From NCBI GenBank assembly GCA_900539715.1, contig UQDA01000032.1:1-25807 (forward strand): 25,807 nucleotides of DNA, in the 5' to 3' direction. The notes beneath the pieces are model-generated. The model was given only the letters and a program-made list of their open reading frames with translations. It was not told the origin of the DNA and made no database searches. Positions 7,113-15,360 of this stretch are shown here, one piece after another. The DNA comes from an uncultured Lachnospiraceae bacterium (GTDB taxonomy: Bacteria > Bacillota > Clostridia > Lachnospirales > Lachnospiraceae). Within the stretch, counting starts at the first letter, position 1, and every line of letters begins with the position of its first letter. Position numbers and translations under genes: made by a program.

Positions 7113-9557
7113 TTAACGGTCATGCACCGAAAACGTGACCTTTCCTTCCCGGAATCCTGCGCTCACGCTGTCTCCGCTGCCGATGCGCCCGGACAATATC
7201 TCCTCTGCCAGTGCATCCTCTATCTGTGTCTGGATGGCGCGCTTCAACGGCCTTGCGCCCATCTTCAAATCGCTGTACTTTTCTACGATATGGTCCTTCA
7301 ATGCAGCTGTCAGTATCAGCCGGATATCCATCTGTTCTCTGCAGCGCTTTATCAGGCTGCCCGACAGCAGATTAATTATCTGTTTCATATCCGTTCCTGT
7401 CAGCTGATGGAATACTATCACCTCATCGATACGGTTTAAAAACTCCGGCTTAAAAAGGCGCTTCACTTCTTCCATTACGCCGTTCTTCATCCGTTCATAG
7501 CTCTTGCGGGCGTCCTCTTTTGCTGCAAAGCCAAGATTTTTGGGCTCTACTATCCTCTGTGCGCCTGCATTCGATGTCATGATGATGACCGTATTTTTAA
7601 AGCTGACCTTACGCCCTCTGGAATCCGTGATATGACCGTCATCCAGCACCTGGAGCAGGATATTGAATACATCTGGATGCGCTTTTTCTATCTCGTCAAA
7701 AAGCACGACCGAATAGGGATTCTGACGCACCTTCTCCAAAAGCTGCCCGCCGTCGTCAAAGCCAACATACCCCGGCGGCGAACCTATCATCTTGGAAACA
7801 GAGTGCCCCTCCATATATTCCGACATATCCACACGTATCAGCGCATTTTCCGAGCCGAACATGGCTTCTGCCAGTGCCTTGGAAAGTTCCGTTTTACCGA
7901 CGCCTGTAGGCCCCAAAAACAGGAAGGAACCTATCGGTCTCTTCGGATCCTGAAGCCCTACGCGTCCCCGGCGCATTGCCCGCGCCACCGCGCTGACCGC
8001 CTCCTCCTGACCTATCACCCTCTTATGCAGAATGGATTCCAGCTTCAAAAGCCGTTCTCCTTCCTTCTCCGTCAAACGGCTGACCGGAACCTTTGTCCAT
8101 ACAGAGATGACTTTGGCGATATCCTCTGCCGTTACCTGCGGCATATCCTTTTCCCGTTTCTTTTCCAAACGCTTCTGCCTGCGCTCATATCTGGAAAAAA
8201 GCTCATCCTGTTCCTTTTTCCAAACGCCCGCCTGCTCATAATCTCCGCTGCGTATCGCCTCCTCGAGGCGCATATCCAGCTCCTTTAATCCGTCCATCAG
8301 GTCTCCGTCCGCATCCGGTGATCCCATCCGTTCCAGACGCACTGCTGCCGCTGCCTCGTCCATCACATCTATTGCCTTATCCGGAAGCCTGCGGTCATTG
8401 ATATAACGGGAGGAAAGCTTTACCGCCGCTTCCAGCGCTTCCTCCGCTATCTTCACCTGATGGTGCTGCTCATATTGTGATACAATACCTTTTAATATTC
8501 CGACCGTTTCTTCCTCGGAAGGCTCCTCTACCGTTACCGGCTGGAACCTGCGTTCCAGCGCAGCGTCCTTTTCCACATATTTGCGGTACTCCTCCAGCGT
8601 GGTCGCCCCTATCAGCTGTATCTCACCACGCGCAAGGGAGGGCTTTAGAATATTTGAAGCGTCTATCGCGCCTTCCGCTCCTCCTGCCCCTATCAACGTG
8701 TGTATCTCATCCAGAAACAGCAGGATATTTCCCGCTTCCGTCACCTCCCGTATCACTTTCTTGATACGTTCTTCAAATTCACCGCGATATTTGCTTCCTG
8801 CCACCATCCCGGACAGGTCAAGCATGAGCACCCGCTTATCTCTTACCGTCTCCGGCACATGGTCCTGCGCGATACGCAGAGCCAGGCCCTCTACAATCGC
8901 TGTCTTACCCACACCAGGTTCCCCCACCAGACATGGATTGTTCTTTGTCCGGCGGCTCAATATCTGTATTGCTCTCGCTATCTCATCATCCCTGCCGACT
9001 ACCGGGTCCAGCTTTCCCTGCGCCGCCAGCGCGGTCAGATCGCGGCTGTAGAGATCCAGCGTTCCTGTCTGACTCTTTTTCTTCCTGCGGCTGCCTGTTT
9101 CCTCACGGTATGCCGCAGGGTCCAGGCCAATTGTCAACAGCGTATCCACAAAAATCTTCTGTACCGGCAAAGATAAGGTATTCATTATCCTCACCGCAAC
9201 GTTATCCCCGTCAGATATCAGAGCCATCAGGATATGCTCTGTGCCTGTCAGCAGGCTGCCTGCCTTCGCTGCCTGCCGGTGACTTTCCCTCAGCACCTCC
9301 TCGGCGCGTGGGGAATAGCCGTCCCTCTCCATCACGGGGGTCTGTACCTCCGGCGCGATCAGATCCCTTATCATTTCCCTGATAGTCTCTTCCTTCGCAC
9401 CATTATCACAGAGCACCTTTGCCGCAACGCCCGTCTTTTCCCGGATAAGTCCCAGCAGGATATGCTCCGTTCCCGTATAATTCTGATGCAGGCTCTTTGC
9501 CGCCCGTCCTGCCAAAAGCAGGGCGTTCTTCGCCTTGTCCGTAAACTGTGACTGCAT
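7113..9557 (-). CDS. clpC: ClpC-type AAA+ unfoldase of the Clp protease
   Basis: This 814-residue Hsp100 ATPase unfolds substrates for ClpP. It has two N-terminal Clp repeats (about 1-150, each with TGTEHIL), AAA1 (Walker A GEPGVGKT 212-219, Walker B LLFLDE 279-284), a UVR-like M domain (about 420-470) and AAA2 (Walker A GPTGVGKT 549-556, Walker B VVLFDE 617-622). LGF at 675-677 sits where the ClpP-docking tripeptide belongs. The coiled-coil segment is of ClpC length, shorter than in ClpB. GGAGG lies 6 bases before the ATG. The gene follows a GntR-type regulator by 28 bases rather than the usual ctsR-mcsA-mcsB, so McsB-dependent adaptor functions would have to be encoded elsewhere or be absent. 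Confidence 0.97.
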   Translation of the reverse strand: MQSQFTDKAKNALLLAGRAAKSLHQNYTGTEHILLGLIREKTGVAAKVLCDNGAKEETIREMIRDLIAPEVQTPVMERDGYSPRAEEVLRESHRQAAKAGSLLTGTEHILMALISDGDNVAVRIMNTLSLPVQKIFVDTLLTIGLDPAAYREETGSRRKKKSQTGTLDLYSRDLTALAAQGKLDPVVGRDDEIARAIQILSRRTKNNPCLVGEPGVGKTAIVEGLALRIAQDHVPETVRDKRVLMLDLSGMVAGSKYRGEFEERIKKVIREVTEAGNILLFLDEIHTLIGAGGAEGAIDASNILKPSLARGEIQLIGATTLEEYRKYVEKDAALERRFQPVTVEEPSEEETVGILKGIVSQYEQHHQVKIAEEALEAAVKLSSRYINDRRLPDKAIDVMDEAAAAVRLERMGSPDADGDLMDGLKELDMRLEEAIRSGDYEQAGVWKKEQDELFSRYERRQKRLEKKREKDMPQVTAEDIAKVISVWTKVPVSRLTEKEGERLLKLESILHKRVIGQEEAVSAVARAMRRGRVGLQDPKRPIGSFLFLGPTGVGKTELSKALAEAMFGSENALIRVDMSEYMEGHSVSKMIGSPPGYVGFDDGGQLLEKVRQNPYSVVLFDEIEKAHPDVFNILLQVLDDGHITDSRGRKVSFKNTVIIMTSNAGAQRIVEPKNLGFAAKEDARKSYERMKNGVMEEVKRLFKPEFLNRIDEVIVFHQLTGTDMKQIINLLSGSLIKRCREQMDIRLILTAALKDHIVEKYSDLKMGARPLKRAIQTQIEDALAEEILSGRIGSGDSVSAGFREGKVTFSVHDR

Positions 9558-9585
9558 CCGTTACCTCCAAATACCGGAATACTGT

Positions 9586-9966
9586 TTAAATCGTCCCGTA
9601 TTCCTCTTCCTCATAAATTTCGTCAATTAAAGCATGCACCTCCTGCCGGGAAATATTCCTGCAGCTTGCCCGGGCAAGAATGACCCGCATCGCCTGACGC
9701 AGCTCCTCCACGTCCTGTATCCGGTCCGCATCAATAGCTATCACCGCCCCTCTGCGCCGGTCCACTTTCACGAATCCCTCCTGCTTCAAAACGGTATACG
9801 CCTTATTCACAGTATGCATGTTGATGCCGACTGATTCCGCCAGCTGACGCACGCTTGGCAAAGGGTCCCCTTCTTTCAGGCGGTTAGTCGCTATCCCCAC
9901 GATAATCTGATCGCGAAGCTGGATGTAAAGCGCTTCATCACTGTTAAAATCCACTTCCAGAATCAT
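9586..9966 (-). CDS. GntR family transcriptional regulator, YtrA subfamily
   Basis: This 126-residue repressor-like protein has an N-terminal winged helix (about 8-75) carrying the GntR signature GDPLPSVRQLAESVGINMHTVNKAY and the wing segment KQEGFVKVDRRRGAVI. The remaining C-terminal part (about 50 residues, very acidic at the end) is too short for a FadR- or HutC-type ligand domain, which places it in the YtrA subfamily. Such proteins usually repress their own operon. Here the gene comes first, before clpC, and its promoter overlaps a perfect inverted repeat. AAGGTGG lies 4 bases before the ATG. Confidence 0.93.
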   Translation of the reverse strand: MILEVDFNSDEALYIQLRDQIIVGIATNRLKEGDPLPSVRQLAESVGINMHTVNKAYTVLKQEGFVKVDRRRGAVIAIDADRIQDVEELRQAMRVILARASCRNISRQEVHALIDEIYEEEEYGTI

Positions 9967-10005
9967 TATGCCACCTTCTTTATCTATTGTACTTTCGCCT
10001 TAATG

Positions 10006-10026
10006 TGTTATAGAAAAAATATAACA
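10006..10026. promoter_or_regulatory. Perfect inverted repeat over the -10 box, probable GntR operator
   Basis: TGTTATA and TATAACA are perfect 7-base arms around a 7-base spacer. The element covers the -10 box of the gntR-clpC promoter, so a bound dimer would block RNA polymerase. The likely ligand is the YtrA-type regulator encoded by the first gene; this assignment is inferred from position. Confidence 0.7.
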
Positions 10027-10046
10027 AAATCATCGGGCTGCGTCAA
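10018..10046 (-). promoter_or_regulatory. Sigma-A promoter of the gntR-clpC operon
   Basis: On the minus strand TTGACG (10046-10041) and TATATT (10023-10018) are separated by exactly 17 bases. The -10 box lies inside the inverted repeat 10006-10026. The distance to the regulator's ATG gives a leader of roughly 45 bases. I find no CtsR heptad repeat (GGTCAAA pairs) here. Confidence 0.88.
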
Positions 10047-10076
10047 GCAAAAAAGGCCGGACGGTTAACATATAAA

Positions 10077-10100
10077 AACGGCAGGTCCATGCCTACCGTT
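10077..10100 (-). terminator. Terminator after the SH3-domain protein gene
   Basis: In minus-strand RNA a 9-bp stem (one G-U pair) closes a 6-base loop and is followed by TTTTTATATG. It lies about 55 bases past the stop codon of the SH3-domain protein and upstream of the gntR promoter. It probably ends the pur transcript. Confidence 0.85.
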
Positions 10101-10154
10101 CCCGGTTCTGCACACAGCCCTGCCATTTCTATATTTTCCCCTTTCGGGAAATTC

Positions 10155-11339
10155 TTATTTCAAATCCAGAAATTCAAATTCCAGATCGTCGTCATCCAAA
10201 AAGTTCTTGGACTGCCAGCCTTTATCCTTTGAGCGGGAAGATTTGCGGCGCGGACGTTCCTCTTCGTAATCGTCCTCGTCATCCTCTTCTTCCTCTTCCT
10301 CCTCATCCTCATATCTTACACGGCGGGAAGTTCTCTTAGGCGCAGACCTTCTGCTGCGACGCGGACGTTCTTCTTCCTCTTCGTCCTCTTCTTCGTCATC
10401 CTCGTCATCATCATCTTCATCATCGCGGCGGGATGCAAAACGGCTTCCGAAGCGGCGGCGCGGACGCTCTTCTTCCTCTTCCTCGTCGTCTTCGTCCTCT
10501 TCTTCGTCATCCTCGTCATCATCTTCATCATCATAGTCATCATAATCCGCACCCTCGTACGCATTTTTCAGCTTGATGATAAATACTGTCACAACAACGA
10601 TCAGAACAAGTATCACCACTGCCATGATAATTATCACCAGACGCATGCTGGATGTTGTTTTTTCCATTTCATCCATATTGCTCTGATTCGTTTTTTCTGC
10701 ATTCAACAGGTCTTCCACTTTATACTTTGTACCCATTGTATTGTCATGCAGATACCAGCAGCTCGTGCCTGTACCGTCATCCTCATAAACGACCCCGTAT
10801 TCATCGGTGGGCACTGCCGGCTGTTCCTCCGGTGTTTCCGGCTCCTGCGGCACAGGTTCCTCGGGAACTGGCTCAGGCTCTGAAACATGAGCTTCTACAA
10901 GGTCTGAACGAATGTATCCTGTAACGGTCGAGCCGTTGCTTTCAAAGGATACCGCATACCATATCTTTCCGTCACTTCCCTGTGTCTCTCCGGTTACGGT
11001 CACTTCCATACCCTGCGTCGCTTTTCCTGCCACGTCCGAATCAGTGGAAGCTTCTTTTCTGACGCGAACGCTGCTGCTTGTCACCGTCGCACTCGTTACG
11101 GAACCGCCTGCCGCTTCTCCTGCGCCACCGTTTCCTGCATCTTCTGCACCGCCGTCTTCCGCACCGTTATCTGCCGCGCCGTCATTCGTATTCGTGCTCG
11201 TGCCGCCGGGATTGGAGCCCAGAGGTACTGCATACGCTGTCATCGGAGATGCCGTAAACAGAAAGCCCGCAGCCAGCAGACAGCATGCAGCCGTGCTGAA
11301 CCCGGAAATAAATTTCATCAGTTTCTTGTCTTTTATCAT
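10155..11339 (-). CDS. SH3-domain membrane protein with long acidic cytoplasmic tail
   Basis: This 394-residue protein has a signal peptide (about 1-37, ending AYA), a Gly/Ala/Asn-rich linker (about 40-80), a bacterial SH3 domain (about 82-150, with SVRVRKEASTDSDVAGKATQG and IWYAVSF), a Pro/Glu linker (about 152-178), one membrane span (about 232-256) and an acidic tail (about 260-394). The tail holds long Asp/Glu runs broken by three ERPRR clusters. The signal peptide plus the single span put the SH3 domain outside and the tail inside. SH3b domains of this type often bind cell-wall peptides. AGAGG precedes the ATG by 7 bases. The gene follows purD by 40 bases with no visible promoter or terminator between them. 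The function is unknown; it may connect wall sensing with a cytoplasmic partner. Confidence 0.92.
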   Translation of the reverse strand: MIKDKKLMKFISGFSTAACCLLAAGFLFTASPMTAYAVPLGSNPGGTSTNTNDGAADNGAEDGGAEDAGNGGAGEAAGGSVTSATVTSSSVRVRKEASTDSDVAGKATQGMEVTVTGETQGSDGKIWYAVSFESNGSTVTGYIRSDLVEAHVSEPEPVPEEPVPQEPETPEEQPAVPTDEYGVVYEDDGTGTSCWYLHDNTMGTKYKVEDLLNAEKTNQSNMDEMEKTTSSMRLVIIIMAVVILVLIVVVTVFIIKLKNAYEGADYDDYDDEDDDEDDEEEDEDDEEEEEERPRRRFGSRFASRRDDEDDDDEDDEEEDEEEEERPRRSRRSAPKRTSRRVRYEDEEEEEEEDDEDDYEEERPRRKSSRSKDKGWQSKNFLDDDDLEFEFLDLK

Positions 11340-11379
11340 TTCTTTACCTCTTTTGATTCCTCTTTCAGAAAATCCGTCC

Positions 11380-12660
11380 TCACGCCTCGTCTATCGCCTT
11401 TCCGATATCATGACGCATATACTTATTGGAAAATCCGACCCACTCCGTTGCCTCATAAGCTTTCCGACGGGCTTCTTTTAAATCTGCTCCTTTTGCGGTC
11501 ACGCCGAAAACCCTTCCGCCGTTTGTGAGGATAGTTTTGCCATCCTCCGCAAACTTCGTACCTGCATGGAAACAGAACACATCGTCTTTTCCTTCGAATT
11601 TTTCCAGTCCGGAAACCGGCAGTCCCTTTTCATATTTGACAGGATAGCCATCAGAAGCCAACACTACGCATACTGCTGCCTGATCCTCAAATTCAAGCTT
11701 CAGGCTGTCAAGCGTTCCATCGATACATGCTTCACACACGTCAATAATATCATTTTTCATGCGCGGCAGTACAACCTGTGCCTCCGGATCACCGAACCGT
11801 ACATTATATTCCAGCACGCGCGGACCATCCGGCGTCAGCATCAGCCCAAAGAATATCACGCCCTTAAACTCGCGCCCCTCTGCCGCCATCGCGTCCACTG
11901 TCGCCTGATAAATATATTTCTGACAAAAATCATCCACTTCTTCCGTATAGAACGGAGAAGGTGAAAAATTACCCATCCCGCCGGTGTTCAGTCCCTGATC
12001 GCCATCCTTTGCGCGCTTATGATCCTGCGCGGAAGACATGATCTGGATTGTCTTACCATCCGTAAAGGACAGCACGGAAACCTCTCTGCCGGTCATGAAT
12101 TCTTCGATGACCATCTTATTGCCCGCCGTGCCGAACTTCTTATCAGTCATTATCGTGCATACGCCTTCCTCTGCCTCCTCAAGGGTGTTGCAGATGAGCA
12201 CGCCTTTCCCCAGCGCCAGGCCGTCAGCCTTTAACACAACCGGGAACTTTGCCTTTGTATGCAGATATTCCAACGCGTCCTCTGCGTTTTCAAATACCTC
12301 GTATGCTGCGGTGGGAATATTATATTTTTTCATCAGATCCTTTGAAAACGCCTTGCTGCCTTCCAGTATAGCCGCATTTTTACGGGGACCAAACGCCCGT
12401 ATTCCCGCTGCCTCCAGCATATCTACCAGACCGCCTACCAACGGATCATCCATACCGACTATCACGAGGTCTATTTTGTTTTCCTTTGCAAAGGCAGTCA
12501 GCTTTTCAAATTCCATCGCGCCAATCGGCACGCACTCCGCCACCTGGGCGATTCCTGCATTGCCCGGCGCGCAATATATCTTCGACGCTCTGGGGCTCTT
12601 TGCAACACTCGCTGCAATAGCATGCTCCCTGCCGCCGCTTCCTACGATCAGAATATTCAT
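11380..12660 (-). CDS. purD: Phosphoribosylamine-glycine ligase (GAR synthetase)
   Basis: This 426-residue ATP-grasp enzyme joins phosphoribosylamine and glycine in step 2 of purine synthesis. The N-terminal MNILIVGSGGREHAIA is diagnostic. GLALGKGVLIC, GGMGNFSPSPF and the metal-binding stretch NVRFGDPEAQVVLPRM follow in the expected order. An in-frame ATG at 12738 would add 26 residues without family similarity. The start at 12660 was chosen because it overlaps the purN stop in a 4-base ATGA and begins exactly at the family's N-terminus. It is the last biosynthetic gene of the cluster. Confidence 0.98.
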   Translation of the reverse strand: MNILIVGSGGREHAIAASVAKSPRASKIYCAPGNAGIAQVAECVPIGAMEFEKLTAFAKENKIDLVIVGMDDPLVGGLVDMLEAAGIRAFGPRKNAAILEGSKAFSKDLMKKYNIPTAAYEVFENAEDALEYLHTKAKFPVVLKADGLALGKGVLICNTLEEAEEGVCTIMTDKKFGTAGNKMVIEEFMTGREVSVLSFTDGKTIQIMSSAQDHKRAKDGDQGLNTGGMGNFSPSPFYTEEVDDFCQKYIYQATVDAMAAEGREFKGVIFFGLMLTPDGPRVLEYNVRFGDPEAQVVLPRMKNDIIDVCEACIDGTLDSLKLEFEDQAAVCVVLASDGYPVKYEKGLPVSGLEKFEGKDDVFCFHAGTKFAEDGKTILTNGGRVFGVTAKGADLKEARRKAYEATEWVGFSNKYMRHDIGKAIDEA

Positions 12661-13280
12661 ATGATAATCGCCTTTCCTTCTTCTACCCGTACTCTTCCCT
12701 GCGCTATCAGGTCTATCGCCTGCGGCAGTATCTGCCACTCCGCCTCTTCCATGACACGACGCTGCAGTATCTCCGGAGTATCTCCCTGTTTCACTTCAAC
12801 TGCCTTCTGCATGATAATAGGGCCGGTATCCATTCCGCTGTCCACAAAATGCACTGTCGCGCCCGTTACCTTTACGCCGCGCGCCAGTACGCCTTCATGG
12901 ACATGCAGCCCATAAAATCCCACTCCGCAAAAAGACGGTATCAATGACGGATGGATATTGATGATACGGTTCGGAAACGCCTCTATCAGCGACTCCGGTA
13001 TCGCCACTAAAAATCCCGCCAACACGATAAGGTCGGGGGCTAACCCTTTAAGCTTCTCTGTCAGCGCTTCATTAAACTGTGCCCTGCTTTCAAAAGCTTT
13101 CGGAGAAAGACATATCCCCTCTACGCCATGCAGGCGCGCCCGCTCCAGAGCATACGCGCCTGCGTTGTTGCTTATTACAGCTTCCACTTTCGCATCACGG
13201 ATATTTCCGTTATCGATGGCATCAAAGATAGCCTGCAGATTGGTCCCGCCGCCGGAAACACAAACTACCAGTCTCAGCAT
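12657..13280 (-). CDS. purN: Phosphoribosylglycinamide formyltransferase (GAR transformylase)
   Basis: This 207-residue enzyme uses 10-formyl-tetrahydrofolate to formylate GAR in step 3 of purine synthesis. VCVSGGGTNLQAIFDAI near the N-terminus binds the phosphate. The catalytic Asn and His are in IINIHPSLIPSF (about residues 107-118), and the catalytic Asp is in VDSGMDTGPI. It overlaps the end of purM by 7 bases and purD by 4, so the three are translated as a tight unit. Confidence 0.98.
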   Translation of the reverse strand: MLRLVVCVSGGGTNLQAIFDAIDNGNIRDAKVEAVISNNAGAYALERARLHGVEGICLSPKAFESRAQFNEALTEKLKGLAPDLIVLAGFLVAIPESLIEAFPNRIINIHPSLIPSFCGVGFYGLHVHEGVLARGVKVTGATVHFVDSGMDTGPIIMQKAVEVKQGDTPEILQRRVMEEAEWQILPQAIDLIAQGRVRVEEGKAIII

Positions 13281-14299
13281 AAGGTCACTCCCTTTTCGCC
13301 TTCTTCAATGGAACCTACCACATACGGGGTATCGCCTGCTGCTCTCATTGCTTCCATGGTCTTATCCACATCCGCAGGGTCTACCGCAACGATCATTCCA
13401 AGTCCCATATTATATGTGTTGTACATCATCTGTTCTGCAATGTTGCCTTTTTCAGCCATCAGCTTAAAGATAGGAGGAACAGGATAGCTGTCTTTTTTCA
13501 CAACAGCATGTGTACCTTCTTTTAACATACGGGGAATATTCTCATAAAAACCGCCGCCTGTAATATGGCTGCATGCCTTTATCGTTACGCCCGCCTCTTT
13601 TACTGCCTTTAACGCCTTGACATAAATGCGTGTAGGAGCAAGCAGAGTCTCTCCCAGAGTCGCTCCCAGCTCATCATAATATGTATTCAGGCTTTCCGCT
13701 GTCATCTCAAACACTTTTCTTACAAGAGAGAAACCATTGGAATGTACGCCGGAGCTTGCCATGCCGATCAGCACATCGCCAGCTTTTAAGTTCTCACCAG
13801 TGATCAGATCTTTTTCATCTACAACACCTACCGCAAAACCTGCAAGGTCATACTCATCCTCAGGCATCAGCCCCGGATGCTCCGCCGTCTCGCCGCCGAT
13901 CAGCGCCGCTTCGGACTGTACACAGCCTTCTGCTACGCCCTTTACTATCTGGGCTATCTTCTCAGGCTCATTTTTGCCGCATGCGATATAGTCCAGGAAA
14001 AACAGCGGTTCACCGCCCGCACAAGCAATGTCGTTTACACACATTGCCACACAGTCAATACCTATTGTATCATGCTTATCCAAAAGAAACGCAAGCTTTA
14101 TCTTGGTGCCGACGCCATCTGTGCCGGATACCAGTGTGGGCTTTTCCATATTTTTTATCTTTTCAAGGGAAAAGGCGCCCGAAAAACCGCCAAGACCGCC
14201 CAAAACCTCAGGGCGCATGGTTGTTTTTACATACTGCTTCATCAGTTCTACCGACTTGTAACCTGCTTCAATATCCACTCCAGAGCTCTTGTAATCCAT
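13274..14299 (-). CDS. purM: Phosphoribosylformylglycinamidine cyclo-ligase (AIR synthetase)
   Basis: This 341-residue ATP-dependent enzyme closes the imidazole ring in step 5 of purine synthesis. The family motifs GGLGGFSGAFSL, SGTDGVGTKIKLAF, CVAMCVNDIACAGGEPLFFLDY and GGETAEHPG are intact. The start at 14299 was chosen because GGAGG lies 5 bases upstream; upstream ATGs at 14326 and 14311 would put that GGAGG inside the gene. It follows purE by 35 bases and overlaps purN at its end. Confidence 0.97.
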   Translation of the reverse strand: MDYKSSGVDIEAGYKSVELMKQYVKTTMRPEVLGGLGGFSGAFSLEKIKNMEKPTLVSGTDGVGTKIKLAFLLDKHDTIGIDCVAMCVNDIACAGGEPLFFLDYIACGKNEPEKIAQIVKGVAEGCVQSEAALIGGETAEHPGLMPEDEYDLAGFAVGVVDEKDLITGENLKAGDVLIGMASSGVHSNGFSLVRKVFEMTAESLNTYYDELGATLGETLLAPTRIYVKALKAVKEAGVTIKACSHITGGGFYENIPRMLKEGTHAVVKKDSYPVPPIFKLMAEKGNIAEQMMYNTYNMGLGMIVAVDPADVDKTMEAMRAAGDTPYVVGSIEEGEKGVTLC

Positions 14300-14334
14300 C
14301 TGTTCCTCCATGCCGTGCCTGTGCACTGTTTGAT

Positions 14335-14841
14335 TTATTTTGTATAGTTCTGATAGCCGCTTTCCTGCAGCTTTGCATCTTTTGCAAGTACGCCGTCTTT
14401 CATCTCGGCGCTGTAAGCCTTTAACTTCTTCAGCAGCTCAGTATCGGAAACTGCCAGCATCTTCGCCGCCAGAATACCCGCGTTTGCACCGCCGTTGATC
14501 GCCACCGTTGCCACCGGGATACCGGAAGGCATCTGCACGATGGAATACAGGGAATCTCTGCCGCCCAGAGATGTCGTATGCATCGGGATACCGATGACAG
14601 GCATCGGGAACAGAGCCGCACACATCCCCGGCAGATGAGCTGCCATGCCTGCGCCCGCGATGATCACTTTCACGCCTCTTTCTTCCGCTGTCTGCGCATA
14701 TTCAAAAAAGGTATCTGGCATCCGGTGTGCAGAAATAATGCGCATCTCATAAGTGATGCCGAATTTATCCAAGATTTCCGCCGCCTTTGCCATAACGGGC
14801 ATATCAGAATCGCTGCCCATTACAATACTGACCTGTGCCAT
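14335..14841 (-). CDS. purE: N5-carboxyaminoimidazole ribonucleotide mutase
   Basis: This 168-residue PurE rearranges the carboxyl group of N5-CAIR to CAIR in step 6 of purine synthesis. GSDSDMPVMAKAAEIL (about 9-24) and the catalytic-loop SAHR motif (about 39-42) are present, and AGMAAHLPGM follows. A class I enzyme would need PurK, which is not in the window. AGGAGG stands 9 bases before the ATG. It is the first gene of the purE-M-N-D unit. Confidence 0.98.
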   Translation of the reverse strand: MAQVSIVMGSDSDMPVMAKAAEILDKFGITYEMRIISAHRMPDTFFEYAQTAEERGVKVIIAGAGMAAHLPGMCAALFPMPVIGIPMHTTSLGGRDSLYSIVQMPSGIPVATVAINGGANAGILAAKMLAVSDTELLKKLKAYSAEMKDGVLAKDAKLQESGYQNYTK

Positions 14842-14874
14842 ATTGTATTTCCTCCTGTTATCATGCTTTTATTC

Positions 14875-14891
14875 CGCGCTGAAAAAGCGCG
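14875..14891 (-). promoter_or_regulatory. Small hairpin in the purE leader
   Basis: CGCGCT and AGCGCG form a 6-bp GC-rich stem with a 5-base loop, about 35 bases before purE. In minus-strand RNA a short run of T precedes rather than follows it, so it is not a terminator. It is too small for a purine or ZMP riboswitch. It may affect mRNA stability. Confidence 0.4.
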
Positions 14892-14917
14892 AAAAATGTC
14901 ATAACTTATCAATCTAC

Positions 14918-14946
14918 AGTGTACTAAACTTTTCTGCGGGATGCAA
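14918..14946 (-). promoter_or_regulatory. Probable sigma-A promoter of the purEMND operon
   Basis: On the minus strand TTGCAT (14946-14941) and TACACT (14923-14918) are 17 bases apart. The leader would be about 70 bases. The boxes are moderate matches. I see no recognisable PurR box or riboswitch near them. Confidence 0.6.
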
Positions 14947-15029
14947 CCGTTTTTTCCAAATGGAGCTGATGTAGGCTGCCGCTTTGTGAAAAAACATGAA
15001 TTTGTCCCGGCTGTACGCCATTCTTCCCG

Positions 15030-15332
15030 TCACTTCTTTCGGCCTCTTCTCAATACGACTGCAGCTGCATTAACCGCTATGATAAAAATAAGATAATTCC
15101 GATAAGCAAGATACATTCCCGGAACCACATCCATCAAGGCGCCCCAATCCTTATGCAAGACCCATGTGTCTACCCACTTATATTCCAGCAGCACAGAGCA
15201 TGCCGCAAGCGAGACAGCTGCGAATGCAGACCAGCTTTTTTTCTCATTGTCCTTCCATGCCAGAAAAATGGTCACACCTGTCATCACAACGCTTATGAAA
15301 CCTGTCAATATCCACATTTCACATATCCCCAT
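15030..15332 (-). CDS. Small membrane protein of unknown function (100 aa)
   Basis: The protein has three probable membrane spans: about 7-25 (WILTGFISVVMTGVTIFLAW), about 35-55 and about 76-94 (YLIFIIAVNAAAVVL). It ends in a basic RRGRKK tail, which suggests a cytoplasmic C-terminus. I do not recognise the family. The start is uncertain: an ATG at 15317 (MWILTG) preceded by GGGGAT is as plausible as the ATG at 15332. It is the last gene of the DUF3160/CapA cluster, 28 bases after the preceding gene, so it is probably co-transcribed and may serve the envelope like its neighbours. Confidence 0.75.
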   Translation of the reverse strand: MGICEMWILTGFISVVMTGVTIFLAWKDNEKKSWSAFAAVSLAACSVLLEYKWVDTWVLHKDWGALMDVVPGMYLAYRNYLIFIIAVNAAAVVLRRGRKK

Positions 15333-15360
15333 ATACTTTTATATCTCATCCTGCAGCAGC

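Noticed and set aside
6408..7439. 343-residue plus-strand open frame
   Set aside because: It is antisense to the ends of radA and clpC and to the 136-residue gene; Cys/His/Leu-rich composition without motifs.
10316..10564. Met/Lys/Arg-rich minus-strand frame
   Set aside because: It is a shifted reading of the Asp/Glu repeat region of the SH3-domain protein.
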